From assembly GCF_900091475.1 (NCBI RefSeq), contig NZ_FMIB01000002.1:1612001-1676000 (forward strand): 64,000 bases of DNA. The letters are read 5' to 3'. The DNA comes from Micromonospora chersina. Lineage in GTDB: Bacteria > Actinomycetota > Actinomycetes > Mycobacteriales > Micromonosporaceae. Below the pieces are notes generated by a model. That model ran no database searches. It was not told where the DNA came from and saw only the letters and a list, made by a program, of their open reading frames with translations. Positions 1 through 8,090 of the stretch are shown piece after piece. Position 1 is the first letter of the stretch. Every line of letters starts with the position of its first letter. Both the position numbers and the translations under genes were made by a program.

Positions 1-1
1 C

Positions 2-490
2 GCCGACCGGGCCGCCCGGCTCGGCGCCGCCGACCGGCTGCACGTGCTGCCGTACGTGCCGCACTGGCAGGTGGTGCCGTTCCTGTCCGGCGCCGACGTC
101 GGGGTCATCCCGATCCACCGCTGGCCCAACCACGAGATCGCCCTCATCACCAAGTTCTTCGAGTACGCGCACGCCCGGCTGCCCGTGGTGGTCAGCGACG
201 TGCGCACCATGGCCGCCACCGTCCGGGAGACCGGTCAGGGCGAGGTCTTCCGCGCCGGCGACGTCGACGACCTCGTCCGCGCGGTGACCGCCGTGCTGGC
301 CGACCCCGCCCGGCACCGCGCCGCGTACGACCGGCCCGGCCTGCTCGCCGGCTGGACCTGGTCGGCGCAGGCCGAGGTGCTGGAGGCGGTCTACCGGCGG
401 CTGCTGCCTGACGCCCCACCCCCGCCCCACGCGGACCCGCCCGCCCCGCCGACTCCACGAGGAGCGCTCCGGTGCACACCCCCGACGTGA
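2..490 (+). CDS. Glycosyltransferase, C-terminal part (partial)
   Basis: The frame is open from the left edge, so the N-terminus is missing. The visible ~160 residues look like the nucleotide-sugar-binding half of a GT-B (GT4-type) glycosyltransferase: a segment with LPYVPHWQVVPFLSGADVGVIP, then ITKFFEYAHARLPVVVSDV and a short C-terminal helix region. In this family the K-x-FEY/A stretch helps bind the donor sugar nucleotide. Its 3' end overlaps the next gene, also a glycosyltransferase, by 19 bases, so the two are probably co-translated and act on the same cell-surface or exported glycan. The acceptor cannot be told from the sequence. Confidence 0.75.
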   Translation, partial: ADRAARLGAADRLHVLPYVPHWQVVPFLSGADVGVIPIHRWPNHEIALITKFFEYAHARLPVVVSDVRTMAATVRETGQGEVFRAGDVDDLVRAVTAVLADPARHRAAYDRPGLLAGWTWSAQAEVLEAVYRRLLPDAPPPPHADPPAPPTPRGALRCTPPT

Positions 491-2130
491 GCGTCGTCAT
501 CCCGGTCTACAACACCCGTCCCTACCTGCGGGCCTGCCTGGACTCGCTGCTGCGCCAGACCATCGGCCGGGACCGGCTGGAGATCGTGGCGGTGGACGAC
601 GGCTCCACCGACGGCAGCGGCCGGCTGCTGGACCGGTTCGCCGTCCGCCACCCCGGCACCGTCAAGGTCATCCATCAGGCCAACTCCGGCGGCCCCGCCG
701 CCCCCTGCAACCGGGGCCTGGAGCTGGCCATCGGCCGGTACGTCTTCTTCCTCGGCTCCGACGACCACCTCGGCCCGGAGGCTCTCGAACGGCTGGTCGC
801 CGCCGCTGACCGGTACGGCTCGGACGTGGTGCTCGGCAAGGTGGTCGGTGTCAACGGGCGGCACGTCTTCTCCGACGTCTTCGCCGCCGGCAACGCGGTC
901 GACGTGAGCCTGTTCGACTCGGCGCTGCCCTGGTCGCTGGCGAACACCAAGCTCTTCCGCCGGGAGCTGGTGGACCGGCTCGGGCTGCGCTTCCCCGAGG
1001 ACATGCCGGTGCTCAGCGACCAGCCGTTCACGCTTGCCGCCTGCTACCACGCCCGGCGGATCTCGGTGCTCGCCGACTACGACTACTACCACGCGGTGCG
1101 CCGCCTGGACGCCCGCAACATCACCTACCACAGCCGGATCGAGCAGCGCCTGGTCAGCGTGGAGCGGCTGTTCGCGTTCGTGGCCGGCCTCATCCCGGCC
1201 GGCCCGCGCCGGGACGCGGTGCTGCGCCGGCACGTCGGGCTGGAGCTGGCCAACCTGGTCGGCGACGACTTCCGCCGGCTGGACCGCGCCGCGCAGGAGC
1301 GGGTGCACGCGGCGGTGCGCCGGCTCGTCGAGCGGTACGTCACCGACGGGCTCCGGAACCGGCTCGACATCGAGGCCCGGCTGCGGCTCGGCGCGGTGAC
1401 GGCCGGGGGCGTCGACGAGCTGCTGGCCGTCATCGACCAGGACGCCGAGCGGGGCGTCCCGGCCACGGTGGTCGCGCACGGCCGCTGGCACGCCGGCTAC
1501 CCGGGGGCGCCGGCCGCCTGGACCGACGTCACCGAGGTACGCGCCGACTGGCTGGCCCGGCTGGACACCGTGACGGTGAGCTGGGCGGACGCGCACACCC
1601 TCGCGGTGACCACGCGCAGCCCGTACCCCCGGTTCGCGGCGGAGGCGGGACCGGTCCGGCTGGTGGCCGGCCCGCTCGCCGGCACCACCCTGCTGGACGC
1701 CACCGACCCGACCGGCCGGACCGTGCGGACCGACTTCCCGGTCGACCGGCTCCTCGCCGGCAGCGCGGCCAGCGGCCAGCGCCACCCGGTGCGGGCCGAA
1801 CTCGACGGCGACCACGGCCGGGGCAGCGCCCCGGTCCGCGCGCCCCGGCTCGCCGCCGGCCGTCCCCGGCTGGTGCGCCGCGGCGCCCGCCTGTACGGGG
1901 TGGCCGCGACGGTCGACCCGCGCAACGGCCAGCTCGTCCTGTCGGTGGTGCCGGTGACCGTCGGGCAGCTCGTCAGCCGGCTGCGCCGCCGCTGGTGGCG
2001 GGGCGGGCCGGCGGCGCCTCGCCCGCTCACGGCCCCTCCCGTCCGGCCGGCCGGCGCCCCGGCTCCCACCGGCCCGCACCACGCCGAGCCCAGCCCGGCT
2101 CAGCTGGGCCAGCTCACCGTCGCGCCCTGA
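472..2130 (+). CDS. Family 2 glycosyltransferase with C-terminal extension
   Basis: This 552-residue protein starts with a GT-A fold: VSVVIPVYNTRPYLRACLDS near residue 6, VDDGSTDGS near 43, and FLGSDDHLG in the place of the DXD metal/donor-binding motif around residue 100. The GT2 domain covers about 230 residues. The remaining ~300 residues resemble the C-terminal regions of actinobacterial glycosyltransferases used in wall teichoic or capsular glycan synthesis, although that role is inferred. The GTG start at 472 has a GAGGAG ribosome-binding site seven bases upstream and lies inside the preceding glycosyltransferase gene, which suggests translational coupling. Confidence 0.85.
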   Translation: MHTPDVSVVIPVYNTRPYLRACLDSLLRQTIGRDRLEIVAVDDGSTDGSGRLLDRFAVRHPGTVKVIHQANSGGPAAPCNRGLELAIGRYVFFLGSDDHLGPEALERLVAAADRYGSDVVLGKVVGVNGRHVFSDVFAAGNAVDVSLFDSALPWSLANTKLFRRELVDRLGLRFPEDMPVLSDQPFTLAACYHARRISVLADYDYYHAVRRLDARNITYHSRIEQRLVSVERLFAFVAGLIPAGPRRDAVLRRHVGLELANLVGDDFRRLDRAAQERVHAAVRRLVERYVTDGLRNRLDIEARLRLGAVTAGGVDELLAVIDQDAERGVPATVVAHGRWHAGYPGAPAAWTDVTEVRADWLARLDTVTVSWADAHTLAVTTRSPYPRFAAEAGPVRLVAGPLAGTTLLDATDPTGRTVRTDFPVDRLLAGSAASGQRHPVRAELDGDHGRGSAPVRAPRLAAGRPRLVRRGARLYGVAATVDPRNGQLVLSVVPVTVGQLVSRLRRRWWRGGPAAPRPLTAPPVRPAGAPAPTGPHHAEPSPAQLGQLTVAP

Positions 2131-2181
2131 CCCGCGCGGCGACCCGCACACACCGGGACGCCCGTCGACCGGCGGCGACGG

Positions 2182-2475
2182 TCAGAGGGGGCGGGGGTGG
2201 GGCTGGTCGAGGGGCATGGGGATCTGGAGGTAGGTGGTGCCGCGCAGGTCGAGCCAGGCGCGCTCGGGGGCGCGCACCAGGCGCACCATCACCCCGGTGC
2301 AGGCCGGGCAGCGCCCGACGAGCCCCGGGGCGTGCGAGTAGACGTGCAGCCCGGCCACCGGGCCGGTCGTGCCGCAGTGGTCGCAGCGGCCCATGGCGGA
2401 ACTCAGGTCGACCGCGAAGAGCTCGCGCATCGGCCCGTCGAGCATGTTGCCGTCCAGGTAGGACATGTCGGTCAT
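2182..2475 (-). CDS. DUF6510 family zinc-ribbon-like protein
   Basis: A 97-residue protein starting MTDMSYLDGNMLDGP. It carries two CxxC pairs, CDHCG and CPACTG, about 25 residues apart, which suggests a small zinc ribbon. The family is DUF6510, a short actinobacterial protein typically found beside a sulfite-oxidase-like molybdoenzyme and its reductase, as here. Start chosen at 2475 because GAGGAG lies just upstream. It is the last gene of a three-gene minus-strand operon, 17 bases after the reductase stop. Its role is unknown; a redox or assembly accessory for the neighbouring enzymes is an inference from context. Confidence 0.8.
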   Translation of the reverse strand: MTDMSYLDGNMLDGPMRELFAVDLSSAMGRCDHCGTTGPVAGLHVYSHAPGLVGRCPACTGVMVRLVRAPERAWLDLRGTTYLQIPMPLDQPHPRPL

Positions 2476-2492
2476 GCGCTCTCCTCGGGAGG

Positions 2493-3254
2493 TCAGCCGG
2501 TCGGGCCGAACCGTTCGGTCTTGACCCGCCGGGTCGGGTGGCCCAGCCCCACCAGCAGGTCCGCGACGGTCTCCACGAAGCCGGTCGGGCCGCAGACGTA
2601 GCAGAGCGGCTCCAGGTCGGGCGGCCAGCCGTGGCTGTTCACGTCGGCCAGACCGATCCGGTGCGGCTCCCCTCGCCAACCCTCCGGCGCCGCCCGGGTG
2701 TAGACGTACGCCACGTCGAGGCCCTGGTCGTCGCGGGCGCGGCGGCGCAACTCGTCGGCGTAGATGACGTCGTCGGGGGTGCGCACCGAGTAGATGAGCC
2801 GGAACGGGGCGCGGCTTCCGGCGGCGCGCCGGGCCCGGACCATCGCCATGAGCGGCACCACCCCGGAGCCGCCGCCCACCAGCAGCACGGGCGCGGTCTC
2901 GTCGGCACGCCAGACGAACCAGCCGCCGACCGGCCCGCGCACCTCCACGGGGTCGCCCTCGGCGTAGGTGTCGGTGAGGTACGGCGACACCTCCCCGTCG
3001 GGCACCCGCTGGACGGTCACCGCGATCCGCTCGCCGTCGGCCGGCCCGGCGAGGGAGTACGAGCGGGCCGCCTGGTAGCCGTCGGGGGCGGTGAGCCGGA
3101 TGTCGACGTGCTGCCCGGGCTCGTGCCCCGGCCAGCCGGGCACGTCCAGCACGAGGGTCTGCGCGGTCGGCGTCTCGACCCGCCGCTCCACCAGCCGGGC
3201 CACGCGCCAGGTCAGCGGTGCGACCACGCGCCCGCCGGTCGCCGGGGCGGCCAC
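2493..3254 (-). CDS. Ferredoxin reductase-like FAD/NAD(P)-binding oxidoreductase
   Basis: A 253-residue flavoprotein of the ferredoxin-NADP reductase superfamily. Visible motifs are the FAD-binding RSYSLAGP (RxYS) near residue 65, the NAD(P)-binding GGGSGVVPLMAM near 127, and CYVCGPTGFVETV near the C-terminus. No 2Fe-2S cysteine cluster is present, so it is the flavin half only. It starts with GTG one base after the stop of the sulfite-oxidase-like gene, so the pair is almost certainly one transcript. The likely role is moving electrons between NAD(P)H and the molybdenum enzyme or a carrier; direction and physiological substrate are not visible. Confidence 0.88.
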   Translation of the reverse strand: MAAPATGGRVVAPLTWRVARLVERRVETPTAQTLVLDVPGWPGHEPGQHVDIRLTAPDGYQAARSYSLAGPADGERIAVTVQRVPDGEVSPYLTDTYAEGDPVEVRGPVGGWFVWRADETAPVLLVGGGSGVVPLMAMVRARRAAGSRAPFRLIYSVRTPDDVIYADELRRRARDDQGLDVAYVYTRAAPEGWRGEPHRIGLADVNSHGWPPDLEPLCYVCGPTGFVETVADLLVGLGHPTRRVKTERFGPTG

Positions 3255-3255
3255 C

Positions 3256-3855
3256 TCAGTCGCCCTGGTAGCGCTGCTCGCGCCACGGGTCGCCGTAGTC
3301 GTGGTAGCCGGCGGTCTCCCAGAAGCCCGGCTGGTCGTCGGCCAGCAGCCGGATGCCGCGGACCCACTTGGCGGACTTCCAGAAGTAGAGGTGCGGGACG
3401 AGCAGCCGGGCCGGCCCGCCGTGCTCTGCCGGCAGCGGGCCGCCCTCGTAGGTGTGCGCCACCCAGGCCCGGCCGCCGCGCAGGTCGTCGAGCGGCAGGT
3501 TGGTGGTGTACCCGCCGTAGGAGTGGACCAGGGCGTACCGGGCGCTGGTGTCGATGCCGTCGAGCAGGGTGTCCAGCGAGACGCCCTGCCAGTTGGTGCC
3601 CAGTTTGGACCAGCGGGTGACGCAGTGGATGTCCACGTGCGGCGTCTCCTGCGGCAGGCCCATCATCTCGTCCCAGGACCACCGGTACTCGGCGCCGCCC
3701 TCGCCGGTGACCACGAACTCCCAGGTGTCCAGCGGCACCCGGGGGGTCGGCCCGGCGGAGAGGACCGGGAAGTCCTGGGTGAGGTACTGCCCCGGCGGCA
3801 GGGCCGGTTCGGCCGTACGGGGCCGGCCCTGGAAGCCTGGCGACACGATTCCCAC
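3256..3855 (-). CDS. Sulfite oxidase-like molybdopterin-dependent oxidoreductase
   Basis: A 199-residue protein with the compact molybdopterin fold of the sulfite oxidase / MsrP superfamily. Cys78 in HCVTRWSKLG is the expected molybdenum ligand, followed by NWQGVSLDTLLD and a downstream HSYGGYTTNLPL segment that normally lines the cofactor site. No Tat or Sec signal is visible, so it is probably cytoplasmic, unlike MsrP. It heads an operon with a flavin reductase and DUF6510, a common actinobacterial arrangement. The true substrate (sulfite, a sulfoxide or another oxo compound) is unknown. Confidence 0.87.
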   Translation of the reverse strand: MGIVSPGFQGRPRTAEPALPPGQYLTQDFPVLSAGPTPRVPLDTWEFVVTGEGGAEYRWSWDEMMGLPQETPHVDIHCVTRWSKLGTNWQGVSLDTLLDGIDTSARYALVHSYGGYTTNLPLDDLRGGRAWVAHTYEGGPLPAEHGGPARLLVPHLYFWKSAKWVRGIRLLADDQPGFWETAGYHDYGDPWREQRYQGD

Positions 3856-3905
3856 GCGTCAGTCGTACCACCTCGGGTGGGTCGGGGCGAGGGGTTCGGC
3901 CGGGA

Positions 3906-3935
3906 GCCGCCGCGGTGGGTGACCACCGCGGCGGC
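3906..3935 (-). terminator. Hairpin terminator after the TerC gene
   Basis: A perfect 13-bp stem, GCCGCCGCGGTGG with its complement, closes a four-base GTGA loop five bases beyond the TerC stop. There is no U tract, which is usual for actinobacterial terminators. It separates the TerC transcript from the downstream redox operon. Confidence 0.65.
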
Positions 3936-3939
3936 CGGG

Positions 3940-4959
3940 TCACTGCCGTTCGGTGACGACGTGCCGCTCGCCGGGGGCGCGGTCGCGGGTGGCGCGCAGG
4001 CTGGTCAGGGTGACGACCACCAGGACGCCGATGATGACGCCGAGCGAGGCGAGGGTGGGGATCTGCGGCACGCCCGGCCAGATGCCGTGCGCCCAGTGCA
4101 GGCCCAGCTTGAGGCCGATGAAGGCCAGGATGGCGGCCAGGCCGTAGCTGAGGTGCACGAGGCGGCTCAGCGCGGCGTGCAGCACGAAGTAGAGCGCCCG
4201 CAGGCCCAGCAGGGCGAAGGCGTTGGTGGCGAAGACCAGGTACGGGTCCTCGGTGATGCCGTAGACGGCGGGCACCGAGTCGACGGCGAAGACCACGTCG
4301 GTGGCGAGGACCGCGACCACCACGAGGGCGAACGGGGTGAGCGCCCGCCGGCCGTCCCGCTGGATGGTCATCTTCGGGCCGTGGTACTCGTCGACCACCG
4401 GCATGACCTTGCGGAGCAGCCGCACCGATCGCATCTTGTCGATGTCGACCTCCTGCTCGTGCCCGGTGAGGGCGTCGCGCAGCAGCTTGACCGCGGTGGC
4501 GATCAGGATGAGCGCGAAGAGCAGGAAGGCGAAGTCGAGGGTCTGGAGGGCGGCGGCGCCCAGGGCGATGAAGATCGCGCGCAGCACCAGCGCGCCGGCG
4601 ATGCCGTAGAGCAGCACCCGCTGGGCCAGCACGGCGGGCACCGCGAACGCGGCCAGCAGCAGCATGAAGACGAAGAGGTTGTCGACCGAGAGCGACTTCT
4701 CCACCAGGTAGCCGGTGAGATACTGGACGCCCTGCTCGGAGCCGTAGCGGCCCCACACCCAGGCGCCGAAGGCCAGCGGCAGGGCGATGTAGAAGGCCGA
4801 CCAGCCCAGCGCCTCCTTGAGGGAGACCTCGTGCGGCTTCCGGGTGACCAGGAAGTCCAGCACCAGCAGCGCGAGCACGCCCGCGATGGTCACCGCCCAG
4901 AGGGTGGGGGTGCCGACCGACGACAGGTCGGCGGCGGACAGGTACGACAACTCGGTCAT
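3940..4959 (-). CDS. TerC family integral membrane protein
   Basis: A 339-residue polytopic membrane protein. It has the TerC family signatures EKSLSVDNLFVFMLLLAAF, with acidic and Asn residues inside the membrane, and ATDVVFAVDSVPAVYGITEDPYLVF, which repeats the acidic motif. About eight hydrophobic segments are visible. TerC/Alx-type proteins are linked to manganese export and to metalation of secreted proteins, and a manganese riboswitch precedes this gene, supporting a metal-homeostasis role. A strong GAGGAGG ribosome-binding site precedes the ATG. Tellurite resistance, the historical name, is not implied. Confidence 0.92.
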   Translation of the reverse strand: MTELSYLSAADLSSVGTPTLWAVTIAGVLALLVLDFLVTRKPHEVSLKEALGWSAFYIALPLAFGAWVWGRYGSEQGVQYLTGYLVEKSLSVDNLFVFMLLLAAFAVPAVLAQRVLLYGIAGALVLRAIFIALGAAALQTLDFAFLLFALILIATAVKLLRDALTGHEQEVDIDKMRSVRLLRKVMPVVDEYHGPKMTIQRDGRRALTPFALVVVAVLATDVVFAVDSVPAVYGITEDPYLVFATNAFALLGLRALYFVLHAALSRLVHLSYGLAAILAFIGLKLGLHWAHGIWPGVPQIPTLASLGVIIGVLVVVTLTSLRATRDRAPGERHVVTERQ

Positions 4960-4987
4960 GGAGCCTCCTCGAACACGGTGCCATGTC

Positions 4988-5084
4988 CGAGGTCTCCTTC
5001 ACCCACCGATCGTGGGCAACCACCCGAGGCGAGCCCGGGGCCCGCCGTACTGACCGGAATGGTTCGTGGGAAGTACTCCCCTCG
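4988..5084 (-). promoter_or_regulatory. yybP-ykoY manganese riboswitch upstream of TerC
   Basis: Read on the minus strand, the element opens with CGAGGGGAGUAC and closes with GGAGACCUCGG. CGAGG (5084-5080) pairs with CCUCG (4992-4988) to form stem P1, flanked by the invariant GGGGAGUA and GAGACC segments of the yybP-ykoY family, over a typical length of 97 nt. This class binds Mn2+ and commonly sits in front of TerC/Alx genes, exactly as here. It ends 28 bases before the ATG, so control is likely at translation or early elongation. The match is by eye, without covariance scoring. Confidence 0.82.
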
Positions 5085-5089
5085 CGGCT

Positions 5090-5121
5090 CCAAGGTTAGG
5101 GCAACCTCAACCCGCACGCCA
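5090..5121 (-). promoter_or_regulatory. Candidate promoter for the riboswitch-TerC transcript
   Basis: On the minus strand TTGGCG and TAACCT are separated by 18 bases, just upstream of the riboswitch 5' end. Both boxes fit the loose housekeeping consensus of actinomycetes. Confidence 0.4.
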
Positions 5122-5209
5122 AGTTTCGACGCGGATGATTGCCCTGGTCAACCGCTGTGCCGGGCGGTGGGGCGTGGTGCCCGGGCAGCCGGGGCCCTAT
5201 GGTGACGCG

Positions 5210-6355
5210 ATGGACAACGGGCCCCTGACCGGCGTACGGGTGATCGAGCTGGCCGGCATCGGCCCGGGGCCGTTCGCGGCCATGATGCTGGCCGACCTCG
5301 GCGCGGACGTGGTGCGGGTGGACCGGATCGGCGGGGGCGGCTTCGGCGACCTCCCGGGTGACCTGCTGAACCGCAACCGCCGCTCACTCGCCGTCGACCT
5401 GAAGACGCCCGAGGGGCGCGAGGTGGTGCTGGCCCTGGTCGCCGGCGCCGACGCGCTGATCGAGGGCTTCCGGCCCGGGGTCACCGAGCGGCTCGGCCTC
5501 GGCCCGGACGACTGCCACGCCACCAACCCCCGACTGGTGTACGGGCGGATGACCGGCTGGGGGCAGGACGGCCCCCTCGCGCACACCGCCGGCCACGACA
5601 TCGACTACCTGGCGCTGACCGGTGCGCTGCACGGCGTCGGCCGGGCCGGCGAGCGCCCGGTGCCGCCCATGAACCTGCTCGGCGACTTCGGCGGCGGCGG
5701 GATGATGCTGGCCCTCGGCGTCGTCGCGGCGCTGTACGCGGTCCGCGCCGGCGCCCCCGGCCAGGTGGTCGACGCGGCCATCGTGGACGGCGTGTCGGTG
5801 CTGGCCACCCAGATCCACGCGCTGCGCCGTGTCGGGATGTGGCAGGACCCGCGCGGGGTCAACCTGCTCGACGGCGGTGCGCCGTTCTACGACACGTACG
5901 AGTGCGCCGACGGGCGGCACCTCGCCGTCGGCGCGCTGGAGCCGCGGTTCTACGACGAGCTGGTCCGGCTCACCGGCTTCCCGCTCGACGGCGACGAGGC
6001 CCCGGACCGGCACGACCCGGCGAACTGGCCGGCGCTGCGCGCCGCCTGGGCCCGGCTGTTCCGCACCCGCACCCGCGACGAGTGGGCCGCGCTGCTGGCC
6101 GGCTCGGACGCCTGCGTGGCGCCCGTGCTCGACTGGGCCGAGGCGCCGGAGCACCCGCACCTGGCCGCCCGGAAGGTCTTCGTCGCACCCGACGGGGTTC
6201 CCCAGCCGGCACCCGCCCCGCGCTTCTCGGCCACCCCCACCTCGGTACGCCGGCCGCCGCCGCGGCCCGGTGAGCACACCGACGAGGTGCTGGCCGAGGC
6301 GGGCCTCGACGCGGCCCGGATCGCCGCCCTGCGCGCCGCCGGCACGGTCGCCTGA
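5210..6355 (+). CDS. CaiB/BaiF family alpha-methylacyl-CoA racemase
   Basis: A 381-residue class III CoA-transferase family protein that follows the racemase branch closely. It has TGVRVIELAGIGPGPFAAMM at the N-terminus, GHDIDYLALTGALHGVGR with His129, and NLLGDFGGGGMML with Asp159. These match the catalytic His/Asp pair of mycobacterial MCR (His126/Asp156), which epimerises the 2-methyl group of branched acyl-CoAs before beta-oxidation. The ATG at 5210 is preferred over upstream in-frame starts because the family normally begins a few residues before the LAGIGPGP motif. A TATGGT box ends five bases before the ATG, so the message may be leaderless. Confidence 0.9.
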   Translation: MDNGPLTGVRVIELAGIGPGPFAAMMLADLGADVVRVDRIGGGGFGDLPGDLLNRNRRSLAVDLKTPEGREVVLALVAGADALIEGFRPGVTERLGLGPDDCHATNPRLVYGRMTGWGQDGPLAHTAGHDIDYLALTGALHGVGRAGERPVPPMNLLGDFGGGGMMLALGVVAALYAVRAGAPGQVVDAAIVDGVSVLATQIHALRRVGMWQDPRGVNLLDGGAPFYDTYECADGRHLAVGALEPRFYDELVRLTGFPLDGDEAPDRHDPANWPALRAAWARLFRTRTRDEWAALLAGSDACVAPVLDWAEAPEHPHLAARKVFVAPDGVPQPAPAPRFSATPTSVRRPPPRPGEHTDEVLAEAGLDAARIAALRAAGTVA

Positions 6356-6373
6356 CCGGGTCCGCGCGGCGGG

Positions 6374-6778
6374 TCAGCGGCGGGCCGCGGCGGGCGCCAG
6401 CGCGGGCTCCACCATGTCCCGGAAGTCGCGGGGCAGCTGGACCACCACGTCCTGGAACTCCCCGCCCGTGATCGCCTCGCGCAGCGTGCAGAACACGGCC
6501 CGCACCCCGCCCCGGGCGGTGTCCTCGTCGACGCCGGCCCGCACGGACACCCGGGCCACGAACTCGGCCGCCCCGAAGCGGTCGGCCGCCTCCTGGCGGG
6601 GGTCCGGCTTGAGCAGCCCCTGGAGGGGCTTCGGCATCTGGGCCGCCAGGTCCAGCACCTCGCCCCCGGTCAACCGGTCGGTGAGGGTCGCCAGCGTGGC
6701 CCGGGTCAACTCCGCGGCGCACTCCTGGGACGTCCCGGTCCGCCGCGCCACCCGGCCGACGAAGGTGAGGTAGTGCAT
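6374..6778 (-). CDS. DUF2267 domain protein
   Basis: A 134-residue soluble protein built from two related helical halves, each with a (T/R)AVxxTLxxxxxxGEFxDLxxQLP-like pattern: ATLATLTDRLTGGEVLDLAAQMP and AVFCTLREAITGGEFQDVVVQLP. This internal duplication is the hallmark of DUF2267, a family of unknown biochemical function that sits near stress-response genes in actinomycetes. The ATG has a strong GGAGGT ribosome-binding site. A second DUF2267 protein is encoded at 56625-57020. It converges with the racemase gene, leaving an 18-base gap. Confidence 0.85.
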   Translation of the reverse strand: MHYLTFVGRVARRTGTSQECAAELTRATLATLTDRLTGGEVLDLAAQMPKPLQGLLKPDPRQEAADRFGAAEFVARVSVRAGVDEDTARGGVRAVFCTLREAITGGEFQDVVVQLPRDFRDMVEPALAPAAARR

Positions 6779-6936
6779 GGGTGGTACCTCCTTCGCTGCT
6801 CAGCACCGCGCGGCTACCCGCCACGGCGGCCCGGAAACGGCTGCCGGATTTTCCGCCGGCCCCGTGCGTGACAGGCGGTCCGGCGGGTATCCGCCGCCGG
6901 TCGTGACCGCAACTACAGGCGCGAGGAGCCCGACCC

Positions 6937-7206
6937 ATGGCGAGTTACACGGACGTCCTTGAGTACCTGTCGGCGCTGGACTATCCGGCCGGCAAGGACG
7001 ACGTCATCCGGGAGGCCGAACGGGAGGGCGCGCCGCCGGAGGTGTTGCGGGCGTTGCGGGCGCTGCCGCCGGTGGACTACGCCAACGGCACCGAGGTGGC
7101 CCGCTCGGCCGGCATCGACGCCGCACCCGAGGTGAGCCGCTCGCAGCGCGCGGCGCAGGCCCGGGACAGGCACCCGCGGGTGTCGCAGCACCTGCGCGGC
7201 ATCTGA
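6937..7206 (+). CDS. DUF2795 domain protein
   Basis: An 89-residue protein starting MASYTDVLEYLSALDYPAGKDDV. The DUF2795 pattern is visible: a helix, then YPAGKDDVIREAEREGAPPEVLRALRALP, which looks like a small helical fold, and a charged tail. A GAGGAG ribosome-binding site precedes the ATG. Members are short actinobacterial proteins of unknown function, often near stress or membrane genes. The next gene starts seven bases downstream, so the two are probably co-expressed. Confidence 0.82.
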   Translation: MASYTDVLEYLSALDYPAGKDDVIREAEREGAPPEVLRALRALPPVDYANGTEVARSAGIDAAPEVSRSQRAAQARDRHPRVSQHLRGI

Positions 7207-7213
7207 CCCGACG

Positions 7214-7876
7214 GTGCGGCGCCGGACGGCCGCCCGGGTCCACGGGCACGTGCCGGCGGCGGTCCAGCTCGTCGTGATGGCGCTCGTCGGCGCCGTCACC
7301 GGTGGCGCCGCCGCCGTCATGCTGGCGCCGACGCTGGCCCCGCTGGTCGGGTGGGACGGCGCCGCGCTGAGCTGGCTGGCGCTGCAGTGGGGACGGCTGT
7401 CCCGGCTGGACGCCGCCCGCACCGCGCGGCTGGCGAAGCTGGAGGACCCCAACCGGGCCACGCGCGACGCCCTGCTGCTGGCGGCCTGCCTGGCCAGCCT
7501 GGTCGCGGTCGGGCTGGTGCTGACCACGGCGCACACCATCCCGCCCGGACTGCCCCGGGACCTCTACGGGGCGCTCGGTGTGCTCAGCGTCGTGGTCGCC
7601 TGGTTCGTGGTGCACACCGTCTTCACCACCCGGTACGCCCGGCTGTACTACAGCGGCGAGCCGGGCGGGATCGACTTCCACCAGGCGGAGCCGCCCTGCT
7701 TCTCCGACTTCGCGTACGTCGGCTTCACGGTCGGCGCGACCTTCCAGGTCTCCGACACCGACCTGTGCAGCTCGGAGATGCGGCGGACGGCGCTGCGGCA
7801 CCTGCTGCTGTCGTACCTGTTCGGGGCGGTCATCATCGCCGCCACCGTGAACCTGCTCGCCAGCCTCGCCCAGTGA
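7214..7876 (+). CDS. DUF1345 family membrane protein
   Basis: A 220-residue protein with about five hydrophobic spans (near residues 15-40, 90-110, 120-142, 165-180 and 195-218). The DUF1345 signatures are visible: VVAWFVVHTVFTTRYARLYY and DFAYVGFTVGATFQVSDTDL, followed by RRTALRHLLLSYLFGAVIIA. The start is GTG at 7214 with no obvious ribosome-binding site, so translation may be coupled to the DUF2795 gene seven bases upstream. The function of the family is unknown. Confidence 0.85.
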   Translation: MRRRTAARVHGHVPAAVQLVVMALVGAVTGGAAAVMLAPTLAPLVGWDGAALSWLALQWGRLSRLDAARTARLAKLEDPNRATRDALLLAACLASLVAVGLVLTTAHTIPPGLPRDLYGALGVLSVVVAWFVVHTVFTTRYARLYYSGEPGGIDFHQAEPPCFSDFAYVGFTVGATFQVSDTDLCSSEMRRTALRHLLLSYLFGAVIIAATVNLLASLAQ

Positions 7877-7892
7877 ACCCCGGAGACAGGCG

Positions 7893-7927
7893 GGCGCCCC
7901 GGGTCACGAACCGCGACCTGGGGCGCC
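7893..7927 (+). terminator. Hairpin terminator after DUF1345 gene
   Basis: A 13-bp stem, GGCGCCCCGGGTC with GACCTGGGGCGCC, holds one G-U position and closes a nine-base loop, 16 bases past the stop codon. The remaining gap up to 8090 shows no further gene or clear site. Confidence 0.6.
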
Positions 7928-8090
7928 ACGCAGCACCTGTCCCCGCCGGTCCGCGCCCGAACCGGGTCGCGACCGACAGGCGGTGGATGTTCGCCCGAAC
8001 CGGGCGGGCATCGCTGCCACGATCATCATACGACAGGACATCAGCCGAACGGGTGAGTATCGCGGGATTGTGGCGACCGGCACGTCCGCC

